64,000 nucleotides of DNA from Xylophilus ampelinus (GCF_003217575.1 NZ_QJTC01000019.1:1-64000); one strand, 5' to 3'; positions 44,685-53,194 are shown, numbered from the stretch's first letter. Numbers and translations are program-made. Notes: generated by a model not told the origin, from the letters alone.

Positions 44685-44745
44685 TTGCTATTGAATTCAT
44701 AGCTGCTGGTCGGCGCGGTACGTCGGCTGCAGGCATTTTTTATTC
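44685..44745 (-). repeat. Dispersed intergenic repeat, copy F (reverse orientation)
   Basis: TTTGCTATTGAATTCATAGC, then GTCGGCGCGGTACGTCGGC and TGCAGGCATTTTTTATTCG. It is the reverse complement of the copy C/G layout. It lies 12 bases before the start of the truncated PAS gene and is inverted relative to copy G. Confidence 0.7.
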
Positions 44746-44757
44746 GAGTTTTCTGCC

Positions 44758-45063
44758 ATGAACGCACCGTCCGACTCCGTCGACCTGGGCCACGCCTTCG
44801 AATTCGCCCCCGTCTCCCTGTGGCTCGAAGACTTCAGCGGCCTGAAGCGGCTGCTCGACCGGCTGCGGGCCGAGGGCGTGCGCGACCTCGGGGCCTACCT
44901 GGACGCGCATCCCGAGGCGGTGCAGGAGGGCATGTCCGCCCTGCGGGTGCTGCGGGTCAACCAGCGCACGCTGCAGCTGTTCGCCGCGCCTTGTCCGGTC
45001 GCCCTCGCAGGCCGTTTTATGAACGAAAAGTGCCTCTGGCCGGCGAAAAACGCCGACCTGTAG
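44758..45063 (+). pseudogene. Truncated PAS-type sensor gene, N-terminal fragment
   Basis: The first ~80 residues (HAFEFAPVSLWLEDFSGLKRL, then LRAEGVRDLGAYLDAHPEAVQEG and RVLRVNQRTLQLFAA) match the N-terminal PAS-like region of large sensor kinases or cyclases in this family. The homology then ends abruptly. The last ~20 codons and the stop come from dispersed repeat copy G (45021-45080). All signalling output domains are absent. It might be translated, but it is best read as a remnant. Confidence 0.7.
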
Positions 45064-45080
45064 CTATTATTTTTATAGCA
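45021..45080 (+). repeat. Dispersed intergenic repeat, copy G
   Basis: GAACGAAAAGTGCCTCTGGC, CGGCGAAAAACGCCG, then TAGCTATTATTTTTATAGC, which is itself a near-perfect short hairpin. It supplies the stop codon of the truncated PAS gene. Confidence 0.7.
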
Positions 45081-45133
45081 AGGACTGCGGCCGCTTTCAG
45101 AGGCGCCGTCCGGCAACCGACGCCCCGTTTCGC

Positions 45134-46014
45134 TCAACCGCGCCGCGCCGGCGCCATCATCCGCCGCAGGCCGGCGCAGTGATCGACCGGCGGCATCGCC
45201 GGGCTGGTCCACACCGCGTCGAACTGCCCGCCGGGCGCCGCGCCGCCGGCCACCATCGCCACGCTACGCACGGTCCACTGGGTCGGCAGGTGCTGCGGCA
45301 CGCCCAGCTGCCGGTCGACATGGCCGGCACCCGCCAGCAGCAGGCGGTGCGGCCGGGCATCACCGATTCGGCCAGCGTCAGCGCCATCGCCCGGTCGCGG
45401 CCGATCTGCACCCGCGTCATCGGGCCGATCTGCCGCTCGGGCAGCAGGCCGCAGTGGCCGGTGCGGATCGCCTCTTCCTGCGCACGGCGCACGTCGGGCG
45501 CCAGCTGCGCGTCGAGCGACACGTCCTCCATCGCGGTGCGCATCTGGTCGGCGGGCAGGTTGGCGCCGACCACCGGCACGCGGGCCGCCAGGCCTGCGCG
45601 CACTACCGGCGCATAGCGTGCCCAGGGCCAGGCGCGTTCGTCCCAGCGCAATGCGCGGCGCAGGGCGGCGTCGTCGGCATCGGGCGTCAGGGCGACGGTG
45701 GTGGCGCCCAGCGGGGCCATCTCCAGCGCCACAGCGGCCAGCCGGCCCCGGGCGGCGAGCCGCTGCAATTGGGCGACCACCAGTTCGGGCTGGCCCGCCG
45801 CGTCGTGGGTCTCGCCGATCAGCAGGATGTCGGGCGTGGCGTCCGCGCCGGCAGGTGAGGCCGGCTCCGCCGCGGTGCCGGGCGTCTTGGCCGGAACCGC
45901 GGACGGCCCGGCCGCGCAGCCCGCCAGCACGCCCGCCAGCAGCATCGGTGCCGCGTGGCGGACGGCGGGCCCCGGGCGGGACAGGCGGTGGCGGAGCGGG
46001 GCGCAGGCGGTCAT
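45134..46014 (-). pseudogene. ChaN-family lipoprotein gene with a frameshift
   Basis: The first ~225 codons from ATG 46014 read as a ChaN/DUF399 heme-binding lipoprotein: lipobox VLAGVLAGC, PDILLIGETHDAAGQPELVVAQL, VALEMAP, VVGANLPADQMRTA and VQIGRDRAMALTLAESV. Near 45343-45350 the frame slips by one base. The original frame runs on as a Cys/Arg/Ser-rich nonsense tail to 45157. The true C-terminus, LLLAGAGHVDRQLGVPQHL, continues in the neighbouring frame to 45134. One missing base in a GC run would explain it. It could be a real mutation or a sequencing error. Confidence 0.75.
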
Positions 46015-46129
46015 GCGTCGATACTATGCGGCCGGCCCCGGGGGTGTCCCGGTGGTGCGAGGTCTGTTGCAATCGCCGTCCCGAACAGGGGCGCCCGGTC
46101 GTGCCCGCCTTTTCCGTCTTCGTTTCCCC

Positions 46130-46608
46130 ATGCGCCGCTTTTCTCTCGCCTTGCCCGATCGCATGCTGCTGGCCCGCTAAGAGCGGCTAACACAACCCTT
46201 CTGGCGTCGTTGCCGCACCTTGTCGTACTACTCGTACTGTCTGCGATGCGGCGCCTAGCCAGAACCGCTTCGCTGGGTTGTGTTAGCCGCTCTAACTGTT
46301 CACCCTGGCGCTCGCCTTCGCCGCGGCCGCGGCCTGCGTGGTCCTGCGCACGCCGCCGCCCTGGATGGTCGGGCCGCCGGTCGTCGTCGCGCTGGCGGAG
46401 ATGGCGGGCGCGCCGGTGGCCAGCGCCGGGCCGGCGCGCAATGCGGCGCAGTTGACGATCGCCAAGGTACTGCAGCCGGGGTGCCGGTGATCACCGCGTT
46501 CCAGGTGCGCAGGCTGATCGCCGGTGCTGCTGCTGGTGGAGCCGGTGTTCCGCCGGCTCTATCCGCAGCAGGAAGACGCCGCGCCGCCGCACGACCTGCC
46601 CACCAAGC
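46130..46608 (+). pseudogene. AbrB-family membrane protein gene, disrupted
   Basis: ATG 46130 reads RRFSLALPDRMLLAR and then hits TAA within the inserted 118-bp element (46178-46295). Beyond it the same frame resumes as LFTLALAFAAAAACVVLRTPPPWMVGPPV, then GPARNAAQLTIAKVLQPG. This is the start of an AbrB/ammonia-monooxygenase-like permease (RTPxPWxxGP and RNAAQ motifs). The bulk of the protein is deleted. A short C-terminal piece, VITAFQVRRLIA plus VLLLVEPVFRRLYP, follows with a frameshift near 46520. Intact members are about 350 residues. Confidence 0.65.
46178..46295. mobile_element. 118-bp palindromic MITE-like element, copy 1
   Basis: Perfect inverted ends, GAGCGGCTAACACAACCC and GGGTTGTGTTAGCCGCTC, are each flanked by TAA. 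Inner arms TTCTGGC / GCCAGAA and a GTCGTAC-GTAC core make the whole unit a long imperfect hairpin. It differs from the copy at 58708-58825 at a single base. It has no coding capacity, so it would need an enzyme supplied in trans. It interrupts the abrB-like gene after its 16th codon. Confidence 0.85.
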
Positions 46609-46634
46609 AAAACGCCACGGAAGACCGTGGCGTC
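46609..46634 (-). terminator. Rho-independent terminator of the DUF3567 gene
   Basis: On the minus strand CGCCACGG, a four-base loop, CCGTGGCG is followed by TTTTG. It lies about 60 bases after the DUF3567 stop. Confidence 0.8.
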
Positions 46635-46692
46635 GATCGACTTGTCAGAGACCGAGGGCCGCACGGGCGGCCGGTAGAGGCCGCCTGCTGCA

Positions 46693-46974
46693 TCAGTGCA
46701 CGACGACCGGGTTCTGCGCCAGGCCCGCGTAGCTGTCGAGCATATCCTCGACCTCGTCCTGCGTAGGCGTGTTGCGCTGCCAGTCGAGGATGATCTGCTG
46801 GAACATCTCGGCCCAGGAGCCGTCGAGGTAGACCTCTTTGCCAGAGCGCTTGTCCACGATCTCGAAACCATGGCGCGCCAGCTGTGGGACTTCCGCACCC
46901 GTGCTGTCGTCCTCGGTGGTGTCTGGCACCATGTGGACAACCACGAAAGACTCCGAGTCGTAAAGCATCTGCAT
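46693..46974 (-). CDS. DUF3567 family protein
   Basis: 93 residues. The whole sequence matches this small Burkholderiales family: QMLYDSESFVVVHMVPD, RHGFEIVDKRSGKEVYLDGSWAEMFQQIILDWQRNTPTQDEVEDMLDSYAGLAQNPVVVH. It is a cytoplasmic acidic protein, nearly invariant in the family, of unknown function. Its own terminator follows. The 141 bases upstream to 47115 hold its promoter and nothing else visible. Confidence 0.92.
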   Translation of the reverse strand: MQMLYDSESFVVVHMVPDTTEDDSTGAEVPQLARHGFEIVDKRSGKEVYLDGSWAEMFQQIILDWQRNTPTQDEVEDMLDSYAGLAQNPVVVH

Positions 46975-47115
46975 GCGGTTTCCTTTTCTGTTCAGAACTC
47001 TCTGGCATTTGGCAGCATGGATGCCAGTTTCAAGTGTAGGGGGGCCGCAGCGCCATTCTTTTTATCGCTTTGGCGCGTAAGACATGGCGCCCTGCGCCGT
47101 TCGGGCGTCGGGCCC

Positions 47116-48342
47116 TCACGGCTTGCCCAGGCTGTCGAGCTTCTGATCGACATAGTCGCCGTTTTGCTGGGTGATGCGGATGCGCACCGGCAGGTAGCCC
47201 AGCGCCGGGGCGTACCAGACCTCGACCCGGGTATCGAACTCCTTGCGCGGCGCCCGCTCCAGGCGCACCGCGTCGACCTTGCCCGCGGGCAGGTCCAGGG
47301 GTTCGCGGGCGGCGATGGTGAAGCTCCAGTCCTCCGCGTCGCGGGTGCCGACGGTCTGCAGCGCGATCGACGAGCCTTCGGGGTAGCGCGTCGGATCGCC
47401 CGCCAGCAGCGCGCCGAGCTGCATGAACACGCCCAGCCGGTCCTGCGCGCCGGCATGCAGCGGTGCCTCGGGCGCGTTCGAGCTGAAGACGACACTGCCC
47501 TTGTCGCGGTCGAAATGCGCCGCCTGCTCGCTGCGCCGCGCCTTGTCGCCGAAGCGCTCGGGCACCAGCCCGGTCGCGTCGATCCTGCCGGTGCTGGTCT
47601 GCACCCGCGAGCCGATCAGGAAGGCGCTGACCTCCATCCGCGCGTCGTAGCGGTCGCCCTCCTGCTGCCAGAGCAGTTCCGATTTGGCGTGCCAGGTCAT
47701 GCCCTTGGCATTGCCCTCGGCGCTGTAGAGCATCCGCACCGAGGCCGGTACGCCGACGGGCGGGCTCCACGGCGGGCCTTCCAGCAGATACCGCCCGGGA
47801 GTCGCGGTCGCCGCAGGGGCCGTCGCCACGCCCGCCGGGCCTGCCGCGCCGGTGCCGGTGCCGGATCCGCCCGCGCCCGCCGAAGCGCCAGCGCCGGCCG
47901 GGGTGCCCGCGGCGGCCGACGGGCCGACCGACGCGCCCGGCCCGACGGAGGCCGACGGCCCGATCGAGGCGACCGGGCCGATCGACGCCGCCGCCAGCGG
48001 ATCGGCGGCCGGTGGCGAAGGCGCCGGCTCGGGCGCCGGCGCGGAAGGCGGTGCCGGCGGCGGCTTCGGTTTGGGTGTCGGCGCAGGGGCGGGCGGTGGC
48101 GCGGGCGGCGGGGCCGGCGGCCGGGGCGGTGCCACCGGGTCGGGCGGCGCGGGAGGGGACACCATCCGGGTGACGAAGGGCGTGGCGCTGGTGGGCGGCG
48201 GCGCGTCGGGCAGGCCCGGCGGCACCCAGCCGAGCGCGGCCAGGTGGGCCGCCAGCACGGCTGCGGTCAGGGCGGCCAGGGGGCGCACGGGGATGCCGCC
48301 CGCGGGGCTCCGCGGAACGGTTCCAGGGATACTTGCTGCCAT
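47116..48342 (-). CDS. DUF3108 protein with long Pro/Ala/Gly linker
   Basis: 408 residues. An N-terminal hydrophobic segment (PLAALTAAVLAAHLAALGW) would anchor it in the inner membrane. A proline-rich stretch (about 50-110) and a Gly/Ala/Ser-rich stretch (to about 190) follow; the linker resembles a TonB-like periplasm-spanning arm. The C-terminal ~215 residues form the DUF3108 beta domain (VRMLYSAEGNAKGMTWHAKSELLWQQ, YEVWYAPALGYLPVRIRI-type end). The function is unknown. Its start codon is interlocked with that of the divergent hydrolase (CATG at 48340-48343). Confidence 0.85.
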   Translation of the reverse strand: MAASIPGTVPRSPAGGIPVRPLAALTAAVLAAHLAALGWVPPGLPDAPPPTSATPFVTRMVSPPAPPDPVAPPRPPAPPPAPPPAPAPTPKPKPPPAPPSAPAPEPAPSPPAADPLAAASIGPVASIGPSASVGPGASVGPSAAAGTPAGAGASAGAGGSGTGTGAAGPAGVATAPAATATPGRYLLEGPPWSPPVGVPASVRMLYSAEGNAKGMTWHAKSELLWQQEGDRYDARMEVSAFLIGSRVQTSTGRIDATGLVPERFGDKARRSEQAAHFDRDKGSVVFSSNAPEAPLHAGAQDRLGVFMQLGALLAGDPTRYPEGSSIALQTVGTRDAEDWSFTIAAREPLDLPAGKVDAVRLERAPRKEFDTRVEVWYAPALGYLPVRIRITQQNGDYVDQKLDSLGKP

Positions 48343-49372
48343 GAAACTTGCTACCTACAAGGACGGATCGCGCGACGGCCAGTTGCTGGTCGTATCCCGC
48401 GACCTGGCCTCGGCCCATTATGCGACCGGCATCGCCGGCCGCCTGCAGCAGGTGCTGGACGACTGGAGCTTCCTCTCGCCCCAGCTGCAGGACCTGAGCG
48501 ACGAGCTCAATGCCGGCCGCGCCCGCCACGCGTTCCCGTTCGAGCCCGCCCGCTGCATGGCGCCCCTGCCGCGCGCCTACCAGTGGGCCGACGGCTCGGC
48601 CTACCTGAACCATGTCGAGCTGGTGCGCCGGGCCCGCGGCGCCGAGGTGCCCGCCAGTTTCTATGACGACCCGCTGATGTACCAGGGCGGCAGCGACGAT
48701 TTCGCCGGCCCCTGCGACGCGGTCGTGGTGCCGTCGGAGGCCTTCGGCATCGACTTCGAGGCCGAGATCGCCGTCGTCACCGCCGACGTGCGGATGGGCG
48801 CCACGCCCGAGCAGGCGCTGGACGGCATCCGCCTGGTCATGCTGGCCAACGACGTCAGCCTGCGCAACCTGGTCCCGGCCGAGCGGGCCAAGGGCTTCGG
48901 CTTCTTGCAGAGCAAGCCCGCCACCGCTTTCAGCCCGGTGGCCGTCACCCTCGACGAGCTGGGCGAGGCCTGGCAGGGCGGCCGCCTGCACCTGACCCTG
49001 CAGAGCACCTGGAACGGCCGCAAGGTCGGCATGTGCGACGCCGGCCCCGACATGACCTTCCACTTCGGCCAGCTGGTCGCCCACATCGCCAAAACCCGCA
49101 ACGTGCGCGCCGGCAGCATCGTCGGCAGCGGCTCCGTCAGCAACAAGGGGATGGAGAAGAACGGCCGCATGGACTGGCCCAAGGGCTACAGCTGCATCGC
49201 CGAGAAGCGCTGCATCGAAACCATCCAGGACGGGGCACCGAAGACCGAATTCATGCGCTTCGGCGACACCATCCGCATCGAGATGAAGGGCCGCGACGGG
49301 CAGAGCGTCTTCGGGGCGATCGACCAGCATGTGGTGGCCACCGGGTACGCCGACGCGCCGAGCGCCGCCTGA
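48341..49372 (+). CDS. Fumarylacetoacetate hydrolase family protein
   Basis: 343 residues. The C-terminal FAH fold carries FGIDFEAEIAVVTADV (metal-binding acidic residues), RLVMLANDVSLRNL, GFLQSKPATAFSPVAV and GSGSVSNKG. The N-terminal ~110 residues form the small FAH_N-like part. Such enzymes cleave C-C bonds in fumarylacetoacetate or related 2,4-diketo acids in aromatic catabolism; no other pathway gene is adjacent, so the substrate is open. The start shares bases with the DUF3108 start on the other strand. Confidence 0.92.
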   Translation: MKLATYKDGSRDGQLLVVSRDLASAHYATGIAGRLQQVLDDWSFLSPQLQDLSDELNAGRARHAFPFEPARCMAPLPRAYQWADGSAYLNHVELVRRARGAEVPASFYDDPLMYQGGSDDFAGPCDAVVVPSEAFGIDFEAEIAVVTADVRMGATPEQALDGIRLVMLANDVSLRNLVPAERAKGFGFLQSKPATAFSPVAVTLDELGEAWQGGRLHLTLQSTWNGRKVGMCDAGPDMTFHFGQLVAHIAKTRNVRAGSIVGSGSVSNKGMEKNGRMDWPKGYSCIAEKRCIETIQDGAPKTEFMRFGDTIRIEMKGRDGQSVFGAIDQHVVATGYADAPSAA

Positions 49373-49391
49373 TCGAGGCCCCGGCGTACGC

Positions 49392-50597
49392 CTACCGCGC
49401 CATCGCCCGGCGCGACCCGTCTTCCTCCACCTCGTCGTCCCGCACGAGCCGGCCGGCCTCGTCGTAGGTGCGTGCGCGGCTGAGGCGGCCGCGGGCGTCG
49501 TAGACCGATTCCGACCTCAGCCGGCCCTGGGTGTCGAAGCGGCGGTGGATGCCGGTGGGGATGGGGGCGTAGCGGCCGGTGTCGATGTAGCGGCTCTCGG
49601 CCGCCAGCGTGCCGTTGTCGTAGAACTCGCGGGTGTCCAGGACGCGGGCGGTGCCGGCGACGTCGTACTGCGCCACGCTGCGCCGCTGGCCGTTGGGAAA
49701 GAAGGTCGATTCGCCGCTGAGTTCTCCCTGCGTCCAGCGGCGTTCGCGCAAAAGCACGCCGGTGTGCGAGAACTCCTGCTCGCGCTCGCGCACCGCCTTG
49801 CCGCCGGCCATGCTCCAGATCACCTCGCGGCGCTTGGTGCCTGCGGTGTCGAAGCTGCGTTCGATACGACCGGTGGCGCTCAGTTCTTCCTGCTGCGAGA
49901 CGTGGCCGTTCTCCTGCAGCGTCTCGTAGCGCACCCGCTTGCCGGCAGCGTAGGTGCCGCGGGCATGCAACACGCCGGTCTCGGAATAGAAGGCGATCTG
50001 CGACGGCTTGCCTGCGAAGCCGCAGAGCCGCGCGTCGTCCACCACCGGGGCCAGCACCGGCCGGTCGGCGCACTGAAGTCGCCGCAGTTCGCCGTGGGCG
50101 TTGAATTCGGCCGAGGCGATCTCGCCTTTCGCATTGCTGAAACTCGCGCGCTGCAACAGGCCGTTGGCGTAGAAGTTGCGCGCCATTCCGACCTGGCGGC
50201 CGTCGTCGTAGACGGTGTCCCGCAGCACCTGGCCCGAGGGAGCGAACTCGCGGGCCCGGCCGTGGATGTTGCCGCGCTCGTTCAGGACATGTTCACGCGA
50301 CAACCTGTTTTCGCTGAAATAGCGCACCTGGCCGATGAACTTGCCGTCCTGCACTTCCTGCTCGCGGGTCGGCATGCCAGTGCCCCGCTCCCGGCAGCGG
50401 ATCGTGCCGGTCCGTCCCTGGAGGCTGCTGCCGCCGATCGGGCTGACGAATTCGCCGTTGAGGTCGCAGTCCTGGACGGCCCATGCCGATCCGCAGAGGA
50501 GCAGGCCCAGGCCGCAGGCCAGGCCGCGGCGGAGCGTTGACGCGACGCAAGGCGGTGCGGGGCAGGACGACAGGGACAACGGCGGCTCCATAAGCAT
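49392..50597 (-). CDS. Secreted YwqK/MORN-variant repeat protein
   Basis: 401 residues. A signal peptide (about 20-40, LACGLGLLLCGSAWA) exports it. The rest is made of repeated beta-hairpin units of the MORN-variant type, such as GMARNFYANGLLQRASFSNAKGE, KIAFYSETGVLHARGTYAAGKRV-like and TREFYDNGTLAAESRYIDTGRYA. Databases often call these YwqK antitoxins, but a secreted, long single gene without a toxin partner argues for a structural or surface role. It converges on the FAH gene and diverges from phaM. Confidence 0.85.
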   Translation of the reverse strand: MLMEPPLSLSSCPAPPCVASTLRRGLACGLGLLLCGSAWAVQDCDLNGEFVSPIGGSSLQGRTGTIRCRERGTGMPTREQEVQDGKFIGQVRYFSENRLSREHVLNERGNIHGRAREFAPSGQVLRDTVYDDGRQVGMARNFYANGLLQRASFSNAKGEIASAEFNAHGELRRLQCADRPVLAPVVDDARLCGFAGKPSQIAFYSETGVLHARGTYAAGKRVRYETLQENGHVSQQEELSATGRIERSFDTAGTKRREVIWSMAGGKAVREREQEFSHTGVLLRERRWTQGELSGESTFFPNGQRRSVAQYDVAGTARVLDTREFYDNGTLAAESRYIDTGRYAPIPTGIHRRFDTQGRLRSESVYDARGRLSRARTYDEAGRLVRDDEVEEDGSRRAMAR

Positions 50598-50781
50598 GTC
50601 GCTCGATTACGTGTTCAAAGCCTGTAGGCCGATCGAGCTTACTCCGCGCCAGCCCCCGCGCCACGTGGCCGATGCCCGGGATTACATGCGGAAACACCGT
50701 GTTGAGCACGGAGTGCAACACGGGCTGCTTGCGGTAAGCTGGCTGCCTGTCGGCGCCACCCCACAATACCAGGAGACAGCC

Positions 50782-51744
50782 ATGCCCGAGCCCACCGCCT
50801 TCGGTTTCGGAGAGTACGTTCCGGGCTTCGATTTCCTCCAGACGCTGGCCGCGTCGGCCGCCAAGGGCATGCCGCGCGCCACGCCCGCCGGGCTGCCCGA
50901 TTGGTCGGCCTGGGTCGCGCCCACGCTGCGGCTCGAAGAACTCGACAAGCGCATCCAGGAGCTGAAGACGGTGCAGTTCTGGCTGGAGCAGAACGCCCGC
51001 GCGCTGGCCGCCACGATCCAGGCACTCGAGGTGCAGAAGATGTCGCTCGCCACCCTGCGCAGCATGAACGTGCAGATGGGCGATCTGGCCTCTGCCTTCG
51101 GCTTTCCGGCCGCCGAAGCCTGCGCGCAGGCTTCGGCTCCGCCTGCGGCGCCCGCCCCGGCCGCGCGGGCCGCGGGCGCGCCCGGGCCGTACGACGACAT
51201 GTTCACCGCTGGCGCCGCTGCTGTGGCGCCGAAGCCCGCGCCGGTACCTGACGAGCCGTCGCCTGCGCCCGCCGCCTCCGCGCCGCAGGCCGACGCTGCC
51301 GCGCCGTCCGCTGCGCCGCAGGCGGCCACGGCCGGCCCGGGTCCGGCCGGCGTGGTCGATCCGCTCCAGTGGTGGAACGCCCTCACCGACCAGTTCCAGC
51401 AGATCGCCGCCGCCGCGCTGCAGGACGCCACGCGCGCGCCGCCGGTGATGGTCGACGCGGCGACCCGCATGGCCTCTGCGGCAGCCGTTCCCGCGGGGGC
51501 GGTGCCGACCGCACGCAAGACGCCGTCGGCACCGGGCCGCGCGAAGTCGCCGGTCACGCCGCGCACACCGACGCCCCGCGTCCCCAAGGCGCCGTCTCCA
51601 TCGCCGCGAGCCGCCGCGCCTGCGCCCCGCCCGGTCGCCGGGCCCCACGCACCGGCGGCATCGTCCGCGGCGCCGCGTATCACGCGCCGCGCCTCTCCAC
51701 CGGCCGCGGCGCCCGCCGTGTCGCGCCCCACCCGCAAACGATGA
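50782..51744 (+). CDS. phaM: PhaM-type polyhydroxyalkanoate granule regulator
   Basis: 320 residues. The N-terminus FGFGEYVPGFDFLQTLA followed by WSAWVAPTLRLEELDKRIQELKTVQFWLEQNARALAATIQALEVQKMSLATL is the PhaM signature, with a coiled-coil region that binds PHB synthase. The Ala/Pro-rich middle and the basic Pro/Lys/Arg/Ala tail (last ~80 residues) fit the histone-like DNA-binding end. PhaM activates PhaC and tethers granules to the nucleoid. ATG 50782 follows AGGAGA. The stop overlaps the next gene's start (ATGA). Confidence 0.9.
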   Translation: MPEPTAFGFGEYVPGFDFLQTLAASAAKGMPRATPAGLPDWSAWVAPTLRLEELDKRIQELKTVQFWLEQNARALAATIQALEVQKMSLATLRSMNVQMGDLASAFGFPAAEACAQASAPPAAPAPAARAAGAPGPYDDMFTAGAAAVAPKPAPVPDEPSPAPAASAPQADAAAPSAAPQAATAGPGPAGVVDPLQWWNALTDQFQQIAAAALQDATRAPPVMVDAATRMASAAAVPAGAVPTARKTPSAPGRAKSPVTPRTPTPRVPKAPSPSPRAAAPAPRPVAGPHAPAASSAAPRITRRASPPAAAPAVSRPTRKR

Positions 51745-53033
51745 AACTCTTCCCCTACGGCCACGCGACCCACCCGCAGTGGCGCATGGCGGTCGGCCTG
51801 GTACTGGCACAGCTGCATGCCCAGATGGCACTGCCCGACCACGCGTCTTCGCCCCCGCTGGCGCTGCTCTACATCACCGACCACTACGCACCCGACGCGC
51901 CGGAGATCCTCGATGCGCTGAGCGCCGAGCTGCCCGAGGTGACCGACTGGGCCGGCACCGTGGGCGTCGGCGTGGCGGTCAACAACGCCGAGTATTTCGA
52001 CGAGCCGGCGCTGGCGGTGATGCTCTGCGATCTGCCGCCCGAGCAGTACCGCGTTTTCTCCGGCGTGGCGCCGCTCGGCTCGCTGGCCACCGGCAGCTTC
52101 GACGCCCATACCGCGCTGCTGCATGCCGATGCGCAGATGCCCGACCTCAACGAGCTGATCGGCGAGTTGGCCGACCGCACCGCCACCGGCTATCTCTTCG
52201 GCGGCCTGGCCGCCAGCCGCCACGGCGCGGTGCAGTTCGCCGTCGGCGGCAACGGCAACATCCGCGGGCAGGGCGCGGCCGGCGGCGTGTTCAAGGGCGG
52301 CCTGAGCGGTGTCGCTTTCGGCCCCGGCGTGCAGCTGGTCTCGCGTGTCACCCAGGGCTGCCTGCCGTTGGCGCGCGGCCATGCGGTCACCGCGGCGCAG
52401 GACAACGTCATCACCCGGCTCGACGGCGAGCCGGCGCTCGAGGTGCTGCTGCGCGAGCTGGGCGTGTCGATGGACGATCCGCAGCATGCGCTGGAGAAGG
52501 TGCGCGCCACCCTGGTCGGCCTGCAGTCTCCGCAGGACGGCGGCGCCAGCGACTTGGTGGGCCGGGCGGGCAACTTCGGCGTCGATACCCGGGTGCGCCA
52601 CATCGTCGGGCTCGATCCTGCACGCCAGGGCGTGGCGGTGGCCGAGCGGGTCGAGGCCGGCATGCGCATGGCCTTTTGCCAACGCAACCTGCAGGCGGCC
52701 CGGGCCGACCTGGTGCGCATCTGCGCCGAGATCCGCGAGGAACTGGAGCCCGAGGAGCTGCCGCTGGTGACCGCCGAGGCGCTGTCGGCGCCCGAGGCCG
52801 AATCCCGGCCGCACCTGGCGGGACGCATCGCGGGCGCGCTGTACGTGAGCTGCGCCGGCCGCGGCGGCCCGCACTTCGGCGGGCCGAGCGCCGAACTGCA
52901 GATCCTTCGCCACGCGCTGGGCGACGTGCCGCTGGTGGGCTTCTTCGCCGGAGGCGAAATCGCCCGGCACCACGTCTACGGCTACACCGGCGTGCTGACG
53001 GTATTCGTAACGGCGGACGAACCCGCAACCTAG
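51741..53033 (+). CDS. FIST-domain signalling protein
   Basis: 430 residues with FIST_N (LALLYITDHYAPDAPEILDALSAELPEVTDWAGTVGVGVAVNNAEYFDEPALAVML) and FIST_C (ALYVSCAGRGGPHFGGPSAELQILRHALGDVPLVGFFAGGEIARHHVYGYTGVLTVFV). FIST domains are sensory and bind small ligands, possibly amino acids. No output domain is present. It is coupled to phaM by a four-base overlap, so PHA granule control and this sensor may share a signal; that is inference. Confidence 0.92.
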   Translation: MKLFPYGHATHPQWRMAVGLVLAQLHAQMALPDHASSPPLALLYITDHYAPDAPEILDALSAELPEVTDWAGTVGVGVAVNNAEYFDEPALAVMLCDLPPEQYRVFSGVAPLGSLATGSFDAHTALLHADAQMPDLNELIGELADRTATGYLFGGLAASRHGAVQFAVGGNGNIRGQGAAGGVFKGGLSGVAFGPGVQLVSRVTQGCLPLARGHAVTAAQDNVITRLDGEPALEVLLRELGVSMDDPQHALEKVRATLVGLQSPQDGGASDLVGRAGNFGVDTRVRHIVGLDPARQGVAVAERVEAGMRMAFCQRNLQAARADLVRICAEIREELEPEELPLVTAEALSAPEAESRPHLAGRIAGALYVSCAGRGGPHFGGPSAELQILRHALGDVPLVGFFAGGEIARHHVYGYTGVLTVFVTADEPAT

Positions 53034-53092
53034 TTTGCTATAAAAATAATAGCTTGTGGTCGTTGATTGGCGCCGGCTGCTGGCACTATTCT
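53034..53092 (-). repeat. Dispersed intergenic repeat, copy H (reverse orientation)
   Basis: TTGCTATAAAAATAATAGC, then GATTGGCGCCGGCTGCTGGC and ACTATTCTC. It starts at the base after the FIST stop codon. On the other strand it gives the usual GTGCC...GCTATTATTTTTATAGC order. Confidence 0.65.
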
Positions 53093-53194
53093 CTTGAAAT
53101 CAAGTCCCGGCGCAGTGGAGCCGGTCCGGCGACCGGCCGCACCGTGCGCGCGCGGCGCGAACCGGGCGAGGCCGCCCCCGAGGCGCGAACGTGT

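Noticed and set aside
49392..50597. YwqK-type antitoxin of a toxin-antitoxin pair
   Set aside because: The protein has a signal peptide, is much longer than YwqK, and no toxin gene adjoins it.
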